Shown here piece by piece: positions 41,463 through 51,915 of a DNA stretch of 64,000 nt (position 1 is its first letter; every line of letters starts with the position of its first letter). The translations under genes and the position numbers were made by a program. Under the pieces are notes generated by a model that was not told the DNA's origin, did no database searches, and was given only the letters and a program-made list of their open reading frames with translations. The DNA is from Gracilaria domingensis (Eukaryota > Rhodophyta > Florideophyceae > Gracilariales > Gracilariaceae), in assembly GCA_022539475.1 (NCBI GenBank), contig VCMS01000082.1:1-64000 (forward strand), in the 5' to 3' direction.

Positions 41463-43202
41463 ATGCATCAACAACTTCGGGGGGTTCACTTGATAACTGC
41501 CATACTGGCTCTATGCATGTTGAAAGGGCAGACAGCCACGGTTCTCATCAGTCAAGCGTTCAGAGGGAGAGCATTTGGTTCGATTTCGTCCAACGACGTT
41601 GCAAAAAGAATATCTGTTGGAGAAGACGGTTCAATATATTTGGCTGGAATAACTACGGCACATGATGAAGATCATGACGCATGGGGTGATGTGCATCCAG
41701 AAGAATCGACGGGAAAGAGAGATATCTTCATTGCCAAGCTGTCTGTAACTGGGGAACTGCAATGGGTGAAGCGAACAGGTTCGACCCAGGATGATGACCT
41801 GAACGATTTTAAGCTTGCTAACGACGCCTTGTACTTATGTGGGTCTACAGTTGGCAATTTTGGAAGGCCTGTGAACGGTTCAAGCGATGCGTACATTATG
41901 AAGTTTTCGTTGAATGGAGAAAGGCTCTGGAAGAAACCTTTCCAGTTCGGATCAAAAGGGAAGGATGTATGCAACGCAATTGACATTGATGAATCTGGTA
42001 GAGTGTATGTCGTGGGGTCTACAAACGGGCAAATGTATGGAACAACAAAGCCAGACCCAAAAAGTTTTCACCACTTTGTGGCAAAGCTTGAAGAATCTCC
42101 AGGCTCTCCATCCGGACTACGGACTGTTATCGGTCGTCAACGGGGCTCTATTGGGAATAGTTCTGCCAACCAAGTAGCGGTGGTTGATGATTTACTGTAC
42201 GTCATGACCTCGTCCAGTAGACAGCAATCACGAGGTGAAACACATGCTACATATTTGAATATAATTGATCTTGAAGCTTTGTTTCTTCTGAAGCTACATA
42301 TGCTTAAGAGTCATCATGGCGTCAGTTTTGAAGGCGTACGGATGGCAACATCGGCTGAAACAAAGAATGCATATTTTGTGGGCTTTACTGTCCTCGATGA
42401 TATGCGCAAGAAGTATGATGTTTTGAAGTTCAACTACTCGCAAAATTATAAGCAAGGAGGCATTGAATGGGGAAGTCTTTTAGGGCCCGTGTCTTTGTCG
42501 TTCAAAATGCGACAATTCTCAGGTGTTGAGGAAAGCAAGGATAGTGAAACTGGTTCAATTGTTATGGATTATCAACTTCCTTCCATTGTCGTCGATGAAA
42601 AGAACCGAAGCGTTTATGTTGCCGGAACAGAAGATGGATTCTATCGCAGCAGCAGTGCACATGATGAAGGACTAGTAGTCGCGCCATTTTACAAGCTAAA
42701 TGCCACCAGTGGGGAAGTAGTCGAACGTTGGCACAGATCTACGAATATACCCCATGACCGCCAAGAGTTGACTGATATTGCTATGGATCCACTGAGGACT
42801 GTGGTATACACGGGGGCCTGGTGGCTGGGCGCAGAAGCCAAATCAAGCGTTCTTCTCGGTTCGTTTGGCTCCACAGTTCGTTCTTCTATAGCGGATGAAT
42901 GGAGCACAAAGCCATCATTCATTCAGGAAAGCACTCAGCCCGACGGTAACACTGGGCCGACTTCAGCACACTCGGCTAGAGCAGGAAGCATTATAATGTT
43001 CACGATTGCATGTATTGGCGTTGCGATTGTTGCACTTTTTGCCATTGGGTCTCGGTTCAAGAAGTCTAACCCAAAGAAGTTCAGATCTATAGAATCTCAA
43101 GAAGATGAGCTTGATAACATCAGTATCGACCCACGAAACGTAATCAAGTTCCCTGCTGGATCAAATGACAAACTGATTGGCGGCAGCTCCGGTCCGCAGT
43201 GA
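41463..43202 (+). CDS. Type I membrane protein with SBBP-type beta-propeller repeats
   Basis: 579 codons from ATG 41463. An N-terminal signal peptide (about 1-25, LITAILALCMLKG) precedes an ectodomain with repeats of the seven-bladed SBBP kind: RDIFIAKLSVTGELQWVKR, DAYIMKFSLNGERLWKK, and DESGRVYVVGSTNGQ. Potential N-glycosylation sites are frequent. One membrane helix (about 507-530, IIMFTIACIGVAIVALFAIG) is followed by a short cytoplasmic tail rich in Lys and Ser. Orientation is therefore outside-in. SBBP repeats are known mainly from bacteria and algae; the function is unknown, perhaps cell-surface binding. Confidence 0.8.
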   Translation: MHQQLRGVHLITAILALCMLKGQTATVLISQAFRGRAFGSISSNDVAKRISVGEDGSIYLAGITTAHDEDHDAWGDVHPEESTGKRDIFIAKLSVTGELQWVKRTGSTQDDDLNDFKLANDALYLCGSTVGNFGRPVNGSSDAYIMKFSLNGERLWKKPFQFGSKGKDVCNAIDIDESGRVYVVGSTNGQMYGTTKPDPKSFHHFVAKLEESPGSPSGLRTVIGRQRGSIGNSSANQVAVVDDLLYVMTSSSRQQSRGETHATYLNIIDLEALFLLKLHMLKSHHGVSFEGVRMATSAETKNAYFVGFTVLDDMRKKYDVLKFNYSQNYKQGGIEWGSLLGPVSLSFKMRQFSGVEESKDSETGSIVMDYQLPSIVVDEKNRSVYVAGTEDGFYRSSSAHDEGLVVAPFYKLNATSGEVVERWHRSTNIPHDRQELTDIAMDPLRTVVYTGAWWLGAEAKSSVLLGSFGSTVRSSIADEWSTKPSFIQESTQPDGNTGPTSAHSARAGSIIMFTIACIGVAIVALFAIGSRFKKSNPKKFRSIESQEDELDNISIDPRNVIKFPAGSNDKLIGGSSGPQ

Positions 43203-44012
43203 TTACAATCTAAGTAAAGAAAATGGGTTAGTTCTTTGACATTGAAACGCTTTGCGATCATGTTTCTGCACAGTTCTATCCAGACCTGCCGCATAGCCTG
43301 TGTTGGAGTTCAAAGATCAGATCGTGTAAGTATAAGTACTTTGTACTTAAATGGTCGCAAGAGAACACTTGATTATATGGCAATGGCATAAACGAACGTG
43401 TCCCTCGTTGTCCGCGAAGTATCCTAATTCATGGCCTCAAGTAAATACCGAACTGGGGGTGGCGTACGAATTGTCTTTATGATGGTGTCACCATCGACGA
43501 CTTCTACGTCTCCATGTTCAGCCGCTCCCAATTAGATTGACGCCGTTGTCGCTCGTCGCACGTAAAAGAATGTGCTTCCAAATTCATATCAAGAATCTCT
43601 CAACCACGACTTGTGACTCACAAGATCTTCCTCAGATCGGTTCTGAACTCAGCCTCCGCAAGTACTACTGGGGAATAATCGGTATGCGTAGTACATCCAA
43701 AACTGTGCTGTTCGTATCGCCCAATGGTCATTTGGGAGTATACGTTGCTGCAGACTGCAGAGAACATCCGAGTCAAGTCAGACAACGTAGAGTTAGAAGT
43801 AAACGCTAATTAGGGACTCGCAAGTAGTGGCAGAGTGGAGATGAGCTGATGGATGTGAGCTTTAAGCGTTCTAAACAGAAAAGGGGTTGGAACAGTTCCG
43901 TGCACTTTGAGCCAATTACATGAATCAGTACATTATGTTGTTTTGTCATTCCATCTCTACACATTTGTCACATGCAGAAGTTCAGGCTCTAGGCAACAAA
44001 AAGGGAGCATTG
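43203..44012. other. Convergent 3' region, no supported gene
   Basis: It lies between the stops of the SBBP gene and ORC1. A 90-codon frame at 43537-43809 has no recognisable motif. Confidence 0.45.
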
Positions 44013-46460
44013 CTATGTGTTTCCGGACAATACAGCGTTGGAAAGAGGGCAGTCCCGAAGGGCAAAAGAGCAATCTTCGGCGGAGACGTTCACGACAACC
44101 CTGCTTTTTAGGAAGACAGAGGATTTTTCGATTAGTACAAATCTCTGCTCGCTAAGTCTTTGGCATGCCTCTTGTAGTTCATGCGAGGAAGGAATGCCCG
44201 ACTTCTGGAAGTGCCTAAGAAGTTGTGTGGATAACTCTAGGGTTTTTCGTATAACTGCCTCCACCGAATTAGTGATGTCTAAAGCACACGCCCCTTCTCT
44301 CCGAGACAATGTTACAGCTGCAAGAAGAAATACCTTTTCAAAAAGAGATAGTTGAGTCAAAGACTTGAGTCTGCAACCACCTGCAATGGCGTTTATCGCT
44401 TGGTTAACATGTTCAATCGTGACTTTGACATTTTGACCCTTGCGACTGCTTTCCGCTTTTTCTTCCGCACATTCCAATGCACGTCTGCACAATTCCAATG
44501 CCCTTCTCACATCTCCGGATACTGCGCCAACCTTAGCAGCACAAAACTTTAGCGCTTCTGGCGAGTACTTCACTTTCGACTGATCCAGTCTCAGTTCGAG
44601 AATCGTCCTTATTTGATCACTTGTGTAAGGTGGGTACGAAAGACGGTTTAATCCCAGACGCGATCCCAGACGAGGAAGCATGCGTTCTGGTAGATCCATT
44701 GTGTTTGCAATGCCTATTACAGCCATGCGAGCATTTTTTCGTGTCGGCCACTCCAACATGTCGTACAATACCTTCTGCTTCCTAGCCATTAGCACGTCCA
44801 TCTCATCGAGGATGAGAATAATACAAGACTCTCGCTTTCGGCTACCAACCGTGGTTCTTCTTCGTTTCTTGTAACGTTCCATCGCCTCTTCCGGCAGATT
44901 GGCAAACTTCTTCTCGAGTAACTGTGCGGCTTGCGAAGGAGCGACACCGCGACCTCCTGTAATCGCCGCATAGAGCTCAGAATAAACAAGATTGGGATCG
45001 GGTAGACTCATGGAGTTGACTTCCAATACATCAAAATGAGGTATATCTCCAGTTGCACGGCGAGCAGAGAGTTGCCTTACGACTTCTCGCACTGTCGCGG
45101 TCTTCCCTGTCCCTGGGACACCACTAATATACAAACACCGCGACCCGACGGCTCTGGAATCAGTCTCGGCCCCATTGATGAAATCCAATAAGAAGTCTCG
45201 AACATGTTCCTTTTGAGAGTCCCGACATGGCAGAGATGGTATGGTTCTTGAATCCATAGGAAGGGCAAACTGGGAAGCGGCCGTGGTACTCTTCCTTCGA
45301 CGAGCAATTCTCTTTTGCCCTGTCCTCGACAGCTTTTGCTTCTTTCGATTGGATGCGCTCTTTGCAACCTCTTCGTCTGATGTACACAAGGCACCATCAT
45401 CGCTGCTTGAAATTGACATGGTATCTCTCGGAAGAAAGTCATCATCCCCAAGTTCCTCTAGTTGCTGGGTAAGTTCCTCGAGAGGATCGGCAAAGTCATC
45501 TTCGTACTTGGAAGTCAGGAAAATGTGCATTCGAGGATCGTAAAAACGCCTGCAGTAGTATCGAATCGCGCTTCCTTCATAATTATCCATGTAAGAGCTT
45601 TGAACATCAGACTGAGCATCAGAGTCGTCCTGATTCCTGCCCCCACGTTGATTGCCATACATGTCTTCCCGCTCCTCAGACAAGCCAGTGAATGATGGGT
45701 CACATGTCACTTCCTTCGTAGAGCGCACGGACATAGCAGCGGATTCTTTTGCTTGAAGTACTTGCTTCGTTTTCCTCCGACGTACCTTATATCTCTTAGT
45801 TCTTGCCCTTTGAACTGTAGATATATCTTCCCCAGGGTGAAAGACCTCGTCCGGCATTTGCTCTATATCTATGACTCTCTGGTATATTACTTTCGAAGCT
45901 TTTCGCTGCATTCCCTTCTCCTTTTCGCAGTAGTTTCCAGATGAATTTGCTGAATCCTTTGCGGGCTTGCTATCAACTTCCCTAACGTTAGAATTAATCC
46001 ATGTCGCGTAGGAAGAAACGTCGCACCGCCCAGCGATTGATTCAATCTCAACGTCATCGAAGTGGTCCGTTTCAAATACTTCGTCTTCCCCGGACGCTTC
46101 CTTAGGACTCTTGCTGAGGTCCTCGGATCTGTAAAACCACTGAACTCGGGCATATCCTGTTGAATTCGGTGGGCAGTCAAAAAATGTGGTAACTTTACCA
46201 ATGCCAGGCCTGAGAGCAGATTCCTGAGGTCGAAGAAAAACACAATCGCCTGGTTGTAATCGAAATAAACCAGAATGGTTTTCATCCACGCTTCCGTTCA
46301 TGAGCAGGTTTCTCGAACTCCTTTTCACATCGCATGCATCATAGTAACGCTTCCTTTGGGAGCTATTCGGCTTCGGGTTTGTAAGAACATAATGCGGTAC
46401 TTCAAGTAACGGAAGAAGAAAGAGAGAAGTTTGATCAGGAGCTGCGCTACGTGGTGACAT
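44013..46460 (-). CDS. ORC1: Origin recognition complex subunit 1
   Basis: 815 codons from ATG 46460 (the frame is open upstream, but this ATG starts the plausible protein). ORC1 binds origins and drives ORC and CDC6-dependent MCM loading. A BAH-like region (about 55-150, RLQPGDCVFLRPQES then ARVQWFYRSED) is followed by a long charged linker. The AAA+ domain has Walker A SGVPGTGKTATV (about 445), Walker B IILILDEMDVLM and sensor sequence GIANTMDLPERMLPRLGSRL. A winged-helix domain is at the C-terminus. The last segment looks complete. It is divergent from the BTB-like gene, with about 755 bases between. Confidence 0.93.
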   Translation of the reverse strand: MSPRSAAPDQTSLFLLPLLEVPHYVLTNPKPNSSQRKRYYDACDVKRSSRNLLMNGSVDENHSGLFRLQPGDCVFLRPQESALRPGIGKVTTFFDCPPNSTGYARVQWFYRSEDLSKSPKEASGEDEVFETDHFDDVEIESIAGRCDVSSYATWINSNVREVDSKPAKDSANSSGNYCEKEKGMQRKASKVIYQRVIDIEQMPDEVFHPGEDISTVQRARTKRYKVRRRKTKQVLQAKESAAMSVRSTKEVTCDPSFTGLSEEREDMYGNQRGGRNQDDSDAQSDVQSSYMDNYEGSAIRYYCRRFYDPRMHIFLTSKYEDDFADPLEELTQQLEELGDDDFLPRDTMSISSSDDGALCTSDEEVAKSASNRKKQKLSRTGQKRIARRRKSTTAASQFALPMDSRTIPSLPCRDSQKEHVRDFLLDFINGAETDSRAVGSRCLYISGVPGTGKTATVREVVRQLSARRATGDIPHFDVLEVNSMSLPDPNLVYSELYAAITGGRGVAPSQAAQLLEKKFANLPEEAMERYKKRRRTTVGSRKRESCIILILDEMDVLMARKQKVLYDMLEWPTRKNARMAVIGIANTMDLPERMLPRLGSRLGLNRLSYPPYTSDQIRTILELRLDQSKVKYSPEALKFCAAKVGAVSGDVRRALELCRRALECAEEKAESSRKGQNVKVTIEHVNQAINAIAGGCRLKSLTQLSLFEKVFLLAAVTLSRREGACALDITNSVEAVIRKTLELSTQLLRHFQKSGIPSSHELQEACQRLSEQRFVLIEKSSVFLKSRVVVNVSAEDCSFALRDCPLSNAVLSGNT

Positions 46461-47214
46461 GTGATCCTCCGGCAACAAGCAGCAGTATATAATTAACGAA
46501 TGTCTCCAAAACAAAGGCTTGACAAAGGAAGTAACCTTCAATAACGAGCTTATGGAGTCTCGTCTTAGGAACTGTTTCGGCCTGCCAATGGCACTTCCGT
46601 TACATATCTTGTTCTTGAGCTTAACTGCAGCAAGGATTGGGAACTGCTGGCACCCGCTAGTCGAAGTTGAGTTTAATTTGACTTGTCAACGGTTGCAGCG
46701 TGAGAGCTACGCAAACCCTGAAGAGGACAAAGGCAACCTTCAATGTGGTAAACCTTTTCCTGGGTCGGGTATCTATCTTCGGTATGACGGCACACGGAAA
46801 AGATCATCGTTGATAAGAGTTCATTGCTTTCGGAATCTCTCTCGAATAATTTCAATGATTTCGCCAGATCGAAGATGAACACGCTCACCTTCGACGCATG
46901 CTGTAAGACTCAGATCTTACACCCCAGAGAGGCTTTTATTACGTGGCCTGTGCGCGCGTGGTGTGGTGACGAAGATTGAATTTGGCGCCAAACAGTCATG
47001 TTCAAAAGCGCTCGGAACACCCACCCATCCAGACGGCAGTAGGACAGCCGCTTGTCAGCTCGGTATCAGTACGCTCCACCTGAGAGCACTTTCTTCTATC
47101 CCAACAGAAGTTTACCGAGGATACACCGAGTGCACAACTCGTCTCAAGGCGATACGCTTCTGGCTTTAGCTAGTGTTTACCGTGAAGCACGACCACCTTA
47201 CACTCCACGAAGTT
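46461..47214. other. Shared divergent promoter, ORC1 and BTB-like gene
   Basis: It includes a 119-codon frame (46519-46878) on the + strand with a hydrophobic stretch but no recognised domain; I leave it uncalled. No clear promoter element was seen. Confidence 0.4.
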
Positions 47215-49614
47215 ATGGTCAAGCAAAGACCTATCCCCCTGCATACTTGGCAGCTTGACCGCTTCACGCTCACCCCAACGGCATGTCATCTACAGGCATT
47301 CGAGAACAGAAAGCGCCCCGACCCCGACCCGCTAGTGACCCTGCGCTTTTCGCAGCCTGGAGAGGATGCACAAGCAGTCCGCGAGTTATATGTTCCTGCT
47401 TCCATGCTTCGGTGCTCCAGTCCCCCATTTCAGGCACTGGTGACTGCTGGTTTCCTTGAGTCTACCACCCGCGTTGTTCACCTAGAGCCTGAGGCTTACC
47501 CAGCCTTCAAAATCATTGTACCCTTCTTGAAGTGTGAGGCTATTGACATGAGAACTATGCCCGATAGCTTGCCCATTTGTGCTGATCGCTGGGGGCTTGA
47601 TGACCTCTTCGATGCCTGTTTTGCAATATCAGAAACTAGACATTGGCCAAGTATCGACCGCTTCATGTTGTTCTCTCTGCCCTTGCTGCGATTTTTGAAA
47701 GTTCCCAACACTTTCAAGCACGTATTTGCAGTCCGCCTTGCTTATGCACTTGACCAGATAATAGACTGGGTAATTGGTGAAGAAGATTATCGTATTGAAC
47801 GTCTTCGCTCGATACCCGCCAGAACGTCAGATTCTGAATCCAGCGGTTACCCGCCTTTCCCTAACTGCTCAATTCTCGTCGGTGGAAGACCTTGCACTCG
47901 TCCACCGAAAAAAGAACTGTGCCGTAGGTATTTCTGCGATGAACACTATAAGAGTGAGTATCTTAAAGGTTCTCCACGGTACGGAGCTACCCTGGAAGAT
48001 TCCAGCGTGCCAGAGACAACCACCTGTCCGCCTGCCCGCAAGAAGAAGAGAATGCACCATTCCACCACAGATACACCTCTTCAAAGAAACACTTCGGACA
48101 AAGTCCCGAGCTTTTCAAGTGGGGGCATCTCAAAGCGGGTTTCTGTTTGTGGAAAGACTCCTGAGCATCAGAGTCAACCGCAAGTCAAATTCAACTCTCT
48201 ACCACAGGAGAATGGAAAGCCAAAGGATTCGTTCGGTATGTTCGTTGATTCGGATGAGTCCTCCGCAGCGCCGAAAACGGGAAGCAAAGATGTAGCTCCT
48301 TGTGTCAAGTCCCGTAACGCAGCTTCTTCTGTTCCCTTATGTGAGAATGGAGGAGAAAAAGCTGTTTCTCTGTCGCCAGTAAGCACTGCTGATGAGAGGA
48401 GGACGTCTCTAAACCGAACTAGTCCAAAGATGAGGTATCTGGAGAAAAAGAGAAAAGGAAAGAAACGAAACCAGCATCCTAAATCAGAAGATAGAGAGTA
48501 TGCATTGTGGGACGCTTTGAGAGCTCAGCACATGCTAGCACAAGCATTGAAGGAGCTGATCTGGTATGCGGTCGAAGGATACGCTGGTTTCATTTTGAAG
48601 GGAATATTACGTGTTTTGGGCAACGAACTAACAGAAGGTGAGAAAATCAAGCTCTTGCAAGCTATGCCGTGGGAACGCCGAGAGTTTTCTTCGGCGCTCG
48701 GTTCGAATTCGCACTTTACATGGTGCACGTCTGATTGGCGAATAGTCGCGAAGGCACAAGCACTCGCGGCCCAGGCTCAGGCTGGTGGTGGCCAGGAATA
48801 CTCTAAGATCTTGCGATGGCCCAATCTTGTGCAGGAAGTTTGTGATGAATCAGGATCCTATCCGGCGAAGTGTGAGAAGTATGGGTTTATTGATGACAAC
48901 GTCAACGAAGACTTGTCGATCTATGTCTCTTGGCGGACGAGGAAAAGATGTAATGGTGAATATGAGCAACTCCTCCTCAATATCTCAAATTGCGAACCAA
49001 ATGACTTAGACGAAGACGTGCTTGAGCGGCCATTAGATATTTCAGTGAGTGTACGAGAGATGGATTGTGGTTGTGAGGCCGGCTCTGAAGCGAAGATGCC
49101 AATAGTTCCGAGGATGTTTTACGGCCTTCTTCGGGCAGATCTTAAGGTACGAACTTTGTATACTGGGCCAGGTATAACCTTTACCATTATGGATGATTTC
49201 GAAATGTCTCGCTGGACCCGTCGTCATCAACCATCTTGTGGGCTCGTTTTAGGGCTCAGAATTCGTGTCTGCGACGAAATCAAAAAGAGTGCAGAACAGC
49301 AATCTGAAGGTTGCACTGAAGAACCTCTGGGTCGTGGCAAATGCCCTTGTGGTTCATGTCTTGAAGATGACATGTCCAGTGATGAGGGTTTTGCGGCAGA
49401 CATTTACAGCGATCAGTCTGATGAAAGCGATAGCGATAGTGATGACTGTGACGAAGATGACGAAGATGATGATGATGATGACAACGACGACGGCGACGGC
49501 GTGGACGGTGGCGACGGCGGCGGCGGGAACTTAGCAGGAATGGGCCAAGGCATTTTGGGGGACAACGGAGTAATGGACGATGACGACTTGGTGTATATTG
49601 TGGATGCTCTGTAG
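47215..49614 (+). CDS. BTB/POZ-like nuclear protein with acidic C-terminus
   Basis: 799 codons from ATG 47215. The N-terminal part resembles a BTB/POZ fold (about residues 35-135: LYVPASMLRCSSPPFQALV, then VVHLEPEAYPAFKIIVPFL). A Cys/His cluster follows (RPCTRPPKKELCRRYFCDEH), which may bind one zinc. The middle is long, basic and Ser-rich, with a KKRKGKKRNQ nuclear-type signal. A folded region of about 250 residues ends in a run of Asp/Glu and Gly. BTB proteins often act as transcription regulators or Cullin-3 adaptors; I cannot choose. Gene structure needs no intron. Confidence 0.7.
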   Translation: MVKQRPIPLHTWQLDRFTLTPTACHLQAFENRKRPDPDPLVTLRFSQPGEDAQAVRELYVPASMLRCSSPPFQALVTAGFLESTTRVVHLEPEAYPAFKIIVPFLKCEAIDMRTMPDSLPICADRWGLDDLFDACFAISETRHWPSIDRFMLFSLPLLRFLKVPNTFKHVFAVRLAYALDQIIDWVIGEEDYRIERLRSIPARTSDSESSGYPPFPNCSILVGGRPCTRPPKKELCRRYFCDEHYKSEYLKGSPRYGATLEDSSVPETTTCPPARKKKRMHHSTTDTPLQRNTSDKVPSFSSGGISKRVSVCGKTPEHQSQPQVKFNSLPQENGKPKDSFGMFVDSDESSAAPKTGSKDVAPCVKSRNAASSVPLCENGGEKAVSLSPVSTADERRTSLNRTSPKMRYLEKKRKGKKRNQHPKSEDREYALWDALRAQHMLAQALKELIWYAVEGYAGFILKGILRVLGNELTEGEKIKLLQAMPWERREFSSALGSNSHFTWCTSDWRIVAKAQALAAQAQAGGGQEYSKILRWPNLVQEVCDESGSYPAKCEKYGFIDDNVNEDLSIYVSWRTRKRCNGEYEQLLLNISNCEPNDLDEDVLERPLDISVSVREMDCGCEAGSEAKMPIVPRMFYGLLRADLKVRTLYTGPGITFTIMDDFEMSRWTRRHQPSCGLVLGLRIRVCDEIKKSAEQQSEGCTEEPLGRGKCPCGSCLEDDMSSDEGFAADIYSDQSDESDSDSDDCDEDDEDDDDDDNDDGDGVDGGDGGGGNLAGMGQGILGDNGVMDDDDLVYIVDAL

Positions 49615-50614
49615 GATTTCTAGATCTTGATGATTACCATGATGTGATAGAGCTGATACATGTGATGGACAATCCTGCAGAAAATCATAAACAACTCCCA
49701 CGATCACGATGATGATCATGATGGTTTACGACCTCATCTTGAGGTGTTATGTTCGGGAAATCGCGCAACGAGCCGTAGACGTAATGAGTAACGATCACGA
49801 AGCCAGGAAGGCTGTAATTACTCCTGCCTAGTTCTCAACTGGGCTCGTTTCTTCCCTACACATGATTGTCACATATGGTGACCAAAAGAAGCGCGCTGCG
49901 AATGCGGTCTTAACGTCAAGAAAGACGTCGAACACGTGCCGTTCTGATGCCCCCTCACAAGCACTTCACAAAGAAAAATTACCTGCTCCAGAAGAAAGAC
50001 GGGGTAAAAGAATGATAGGTATGATCGAGCAGTGACCATCGAAGTTTTAAGCCTTCTTTGAAGGAGAGGGTTACTTTTAGAATAATGGAACTCTCTCGCT
50101 ACTTCGCAATAAGGAGTAGCGGACCACACTATGGAAGACGAAGATAACCATGAGAAATACCCTCCATAGTTATCTGACCGAATGTGTGTGAATCTTCTGA
50201 GTCCAGTTCACACGAGCGTGTGCAATATATCTAGTCTTCAGTTCTGAACTTTATCCGCTTCTCATCGAAAGAAGATAAGAGGCAAGTTACAGAACTGTAC
50301 CTCCAAGAAGGCAGTCTCTTCGTGCAACATTCTTTCCATGTCATGATTGTCAACAGATACTTTCCTTCGCTGGCAATGACCTTGGACTGGAATGTTTGGC
50401 CGAAGGACTCAGCGGGACATTGCATAAGGGAGCCAGTTGAATGAAAACCCGATGTCTGCCTCCGACTGACCATCGTCTCAAGGGTAAAAGTTTCTGAAGG
50501 TTTTGATATGGGAAATTCACAAGTCTCGTCATGCGGATGACATTTGTAAAGAAAAAACAGGGAGATAGACATCTACAAATGCGGGGCTTAAATACCGATC
50601 CAGTTAAAGTTGTG
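49615..50614. other. Intergenic 1 kb, no gene
   Basis: Starts with ATGATG/ATCATC simple sequence (to about 49730). Short frames at 49869-50129 and 50231-50572 have no domain. Confidence 0.5.
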
Positions 50615-51298
50615 TTACTTTATGTACGGCTCGAGGTTTTTCGCTTTATACATGGCAACAATCCCGTCAAGCTGAGGATCAAACACTTCGAGAAATTCCT
50701 TCATGGGCGCGTCTACCTTCGAAATGTCTTCTGCTCCGCCGGCAAGATTCTTATAAAATGATTCGCGAGCTGGTGCAAATCGAAGTCCTGTATCGAACAC
50801 GCCGCGAGTGATGAAATTGTGGCAGTATCGCAATGTTTCCGAGTATGATTTTCGACTTGCGCTTGGCAAAGAAATAGAAGCGTCTTGTACCAAGTAGCGC
50901 AAGAGCCCAATGACAAACTGCATCGTTCGCTTCATCCACAGCAAACCTACTGTGGCAGTTTCTTGACCTTCGCCTGTCTCTTTCAAGATAAGTTTCTTGA
51001 GCTTTGGATCTGCACATTCTACGTCGATGACGCTTTCTATGGTAGTACATTTAGTCTTTTCTGCGCCGGCGCTTAGCTTCTCGATATTTCCTTTCACGTC
51101 CTTTTTGACAACATCTGAGAAGAAAGGGTTCGCAAAAGCGTCAAAAATACGGAGAAACATAGTCATGGCTTCCACAAACTTGCTCACGTTCATGTTCTTG
51201 AAATCTCCACCAGGAGCGCTGGCCCCAGCCGCCTTGAATGCTTCCACAATCTCCAAAAAGAACTCAAAATCGCGCTGGGGTGTAGTTGATGAAGACAT
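50615..51298 (-). CDS. Glycolipid-transfer-protein (GLTP) domain protein
   Basis: 227 codons from ATG 51298. A soluble all-helical protein that carries sphingolipids or ceramide-1-phosphate between membranes. The headgroup-binding set is visible: DVKGNIEK supplies the Asp, Asn and Lys; LLWMKRTMQF supplies the Trp; and YCHNFITRGVF supplies the His. It lacks a signal peptide, so it is cytosolic, and the length matches single-domain GLTP/ACD11 proteins. The upstream oxidoreductase remnant on the same strand ends (stop 51301-51303) just two bases before this ATG. Confidence 0.9.
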   Translation of the reverse strand: MSSSTTPQRDFEFFLEIVEAFKAAGASAPGGDFKNMNVSKFVEAMTMFLRIFDAFANPFFSDVVKKDVKGNIEKLSAGAEKTKCTTIESVIDVECADPKLKKLILKETGEGQETATVGLLWMKRTMQFVIGLLRYLVQDASISLPSASRKSYSETLRYCHNFITRGVFDTGLRFAPARESFYKNLAGGAEDISKVDAPMKEFLEVFDPQLDGIVAMYKAKNLEPYIK

Positions 51299-51300
51299 GC

Positions 51301-51894
51301 TTAGCAAGAATGATGAATTACCAGCGGCGAACGGATTCCAGCGCGGTGCACAAGGTATCGAAGAGCGACGAAAGTAAGGCCTACGAGGGCTGGATCTTTG
51401 GCGAAAAACGTTCGATAAATAAGAGGTTCTGGCGAAATGTACCCTACCCCGGGAATACCCAAACTCAGTTCTACTGACTCAGTAGTACTGAGTGAGTCTA
51501 TACTATAGACTCTATAGCGGTCACAGACCTGACGAACTAATTCCGCCGGGAGCGGCTGATCCACTTCCGAAATCCTGACCGGTCGTCTTTCCTGGAAGGA
51601 TTTCTTAGCGGCCAAGGCAATGACCACGGGCGCGCGTTCGTCAAGTCCGGTACACGGGACAGGTTTGTCGTGCAACACATCATCACAAAACTCACTGAGT
51701 TCAACAATGAAAGAATCGGTATAGCGATCCATGAAGAAATTGAGAGGCAAATCACGCATCACAGCTGCTGAATTGGAGATGACAGCAGAGTTCTGATAGT
51801 TGTTGTTGACATGGATGGAACCGCTTGAACCAAGAACTTCGCATCTCTGATCACAACAGTACTTTGGATTGGAATTGGAGATTATTGCTCCCAT
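51301..51894 (-). pseudogene. Remnant of a Gfo/Idh/MocA-type oxidoreductase (C-terminal part)
   Basis: The frame carries only the C-terminal half of the family domain: IISNSNPKY, CDQRCEVLGSSGSIHV, LNFFMDRYTDSFIVELSEF, then an AL.AAKKSFQERRPVRI end. These correspond to the sequence following the Rossmann fold in inositol-2-dehydrogenase-type enzymes. The NAD-binding half and the catalytic Lys region are absent, and the phosphatase gene on the opposite strand starts there. The last about 60 codons (after the family end) include a cluster of palindromes at 51471-51512, so they are probably not original coding sequence. I infer a truncated, inactive copy; expression is unknown. Confidence 0.7.
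51471..51512. repeat. Cluster of three overlapping palindromes
   Basis: CTACTGACTCAGTAG (51471-51485), CTCAGTAGTACTGAG (51479-51493) and GAGTCTATACTATAGACTC (51494-51512) each read the same on both strands around one central base. A related copy is at 62001-62022. Confidence 0.85.
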
Positions 51895-51915
51895 TATTCG
51901 TAACGTTTGTTCGTC

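Noticed and set aside
46519..46878. 119-codon ORF between ORC1 and the BTB-like gene
   Set aside because: It overlaps the ORC1 start region on the other strand and has no recognisable domain.
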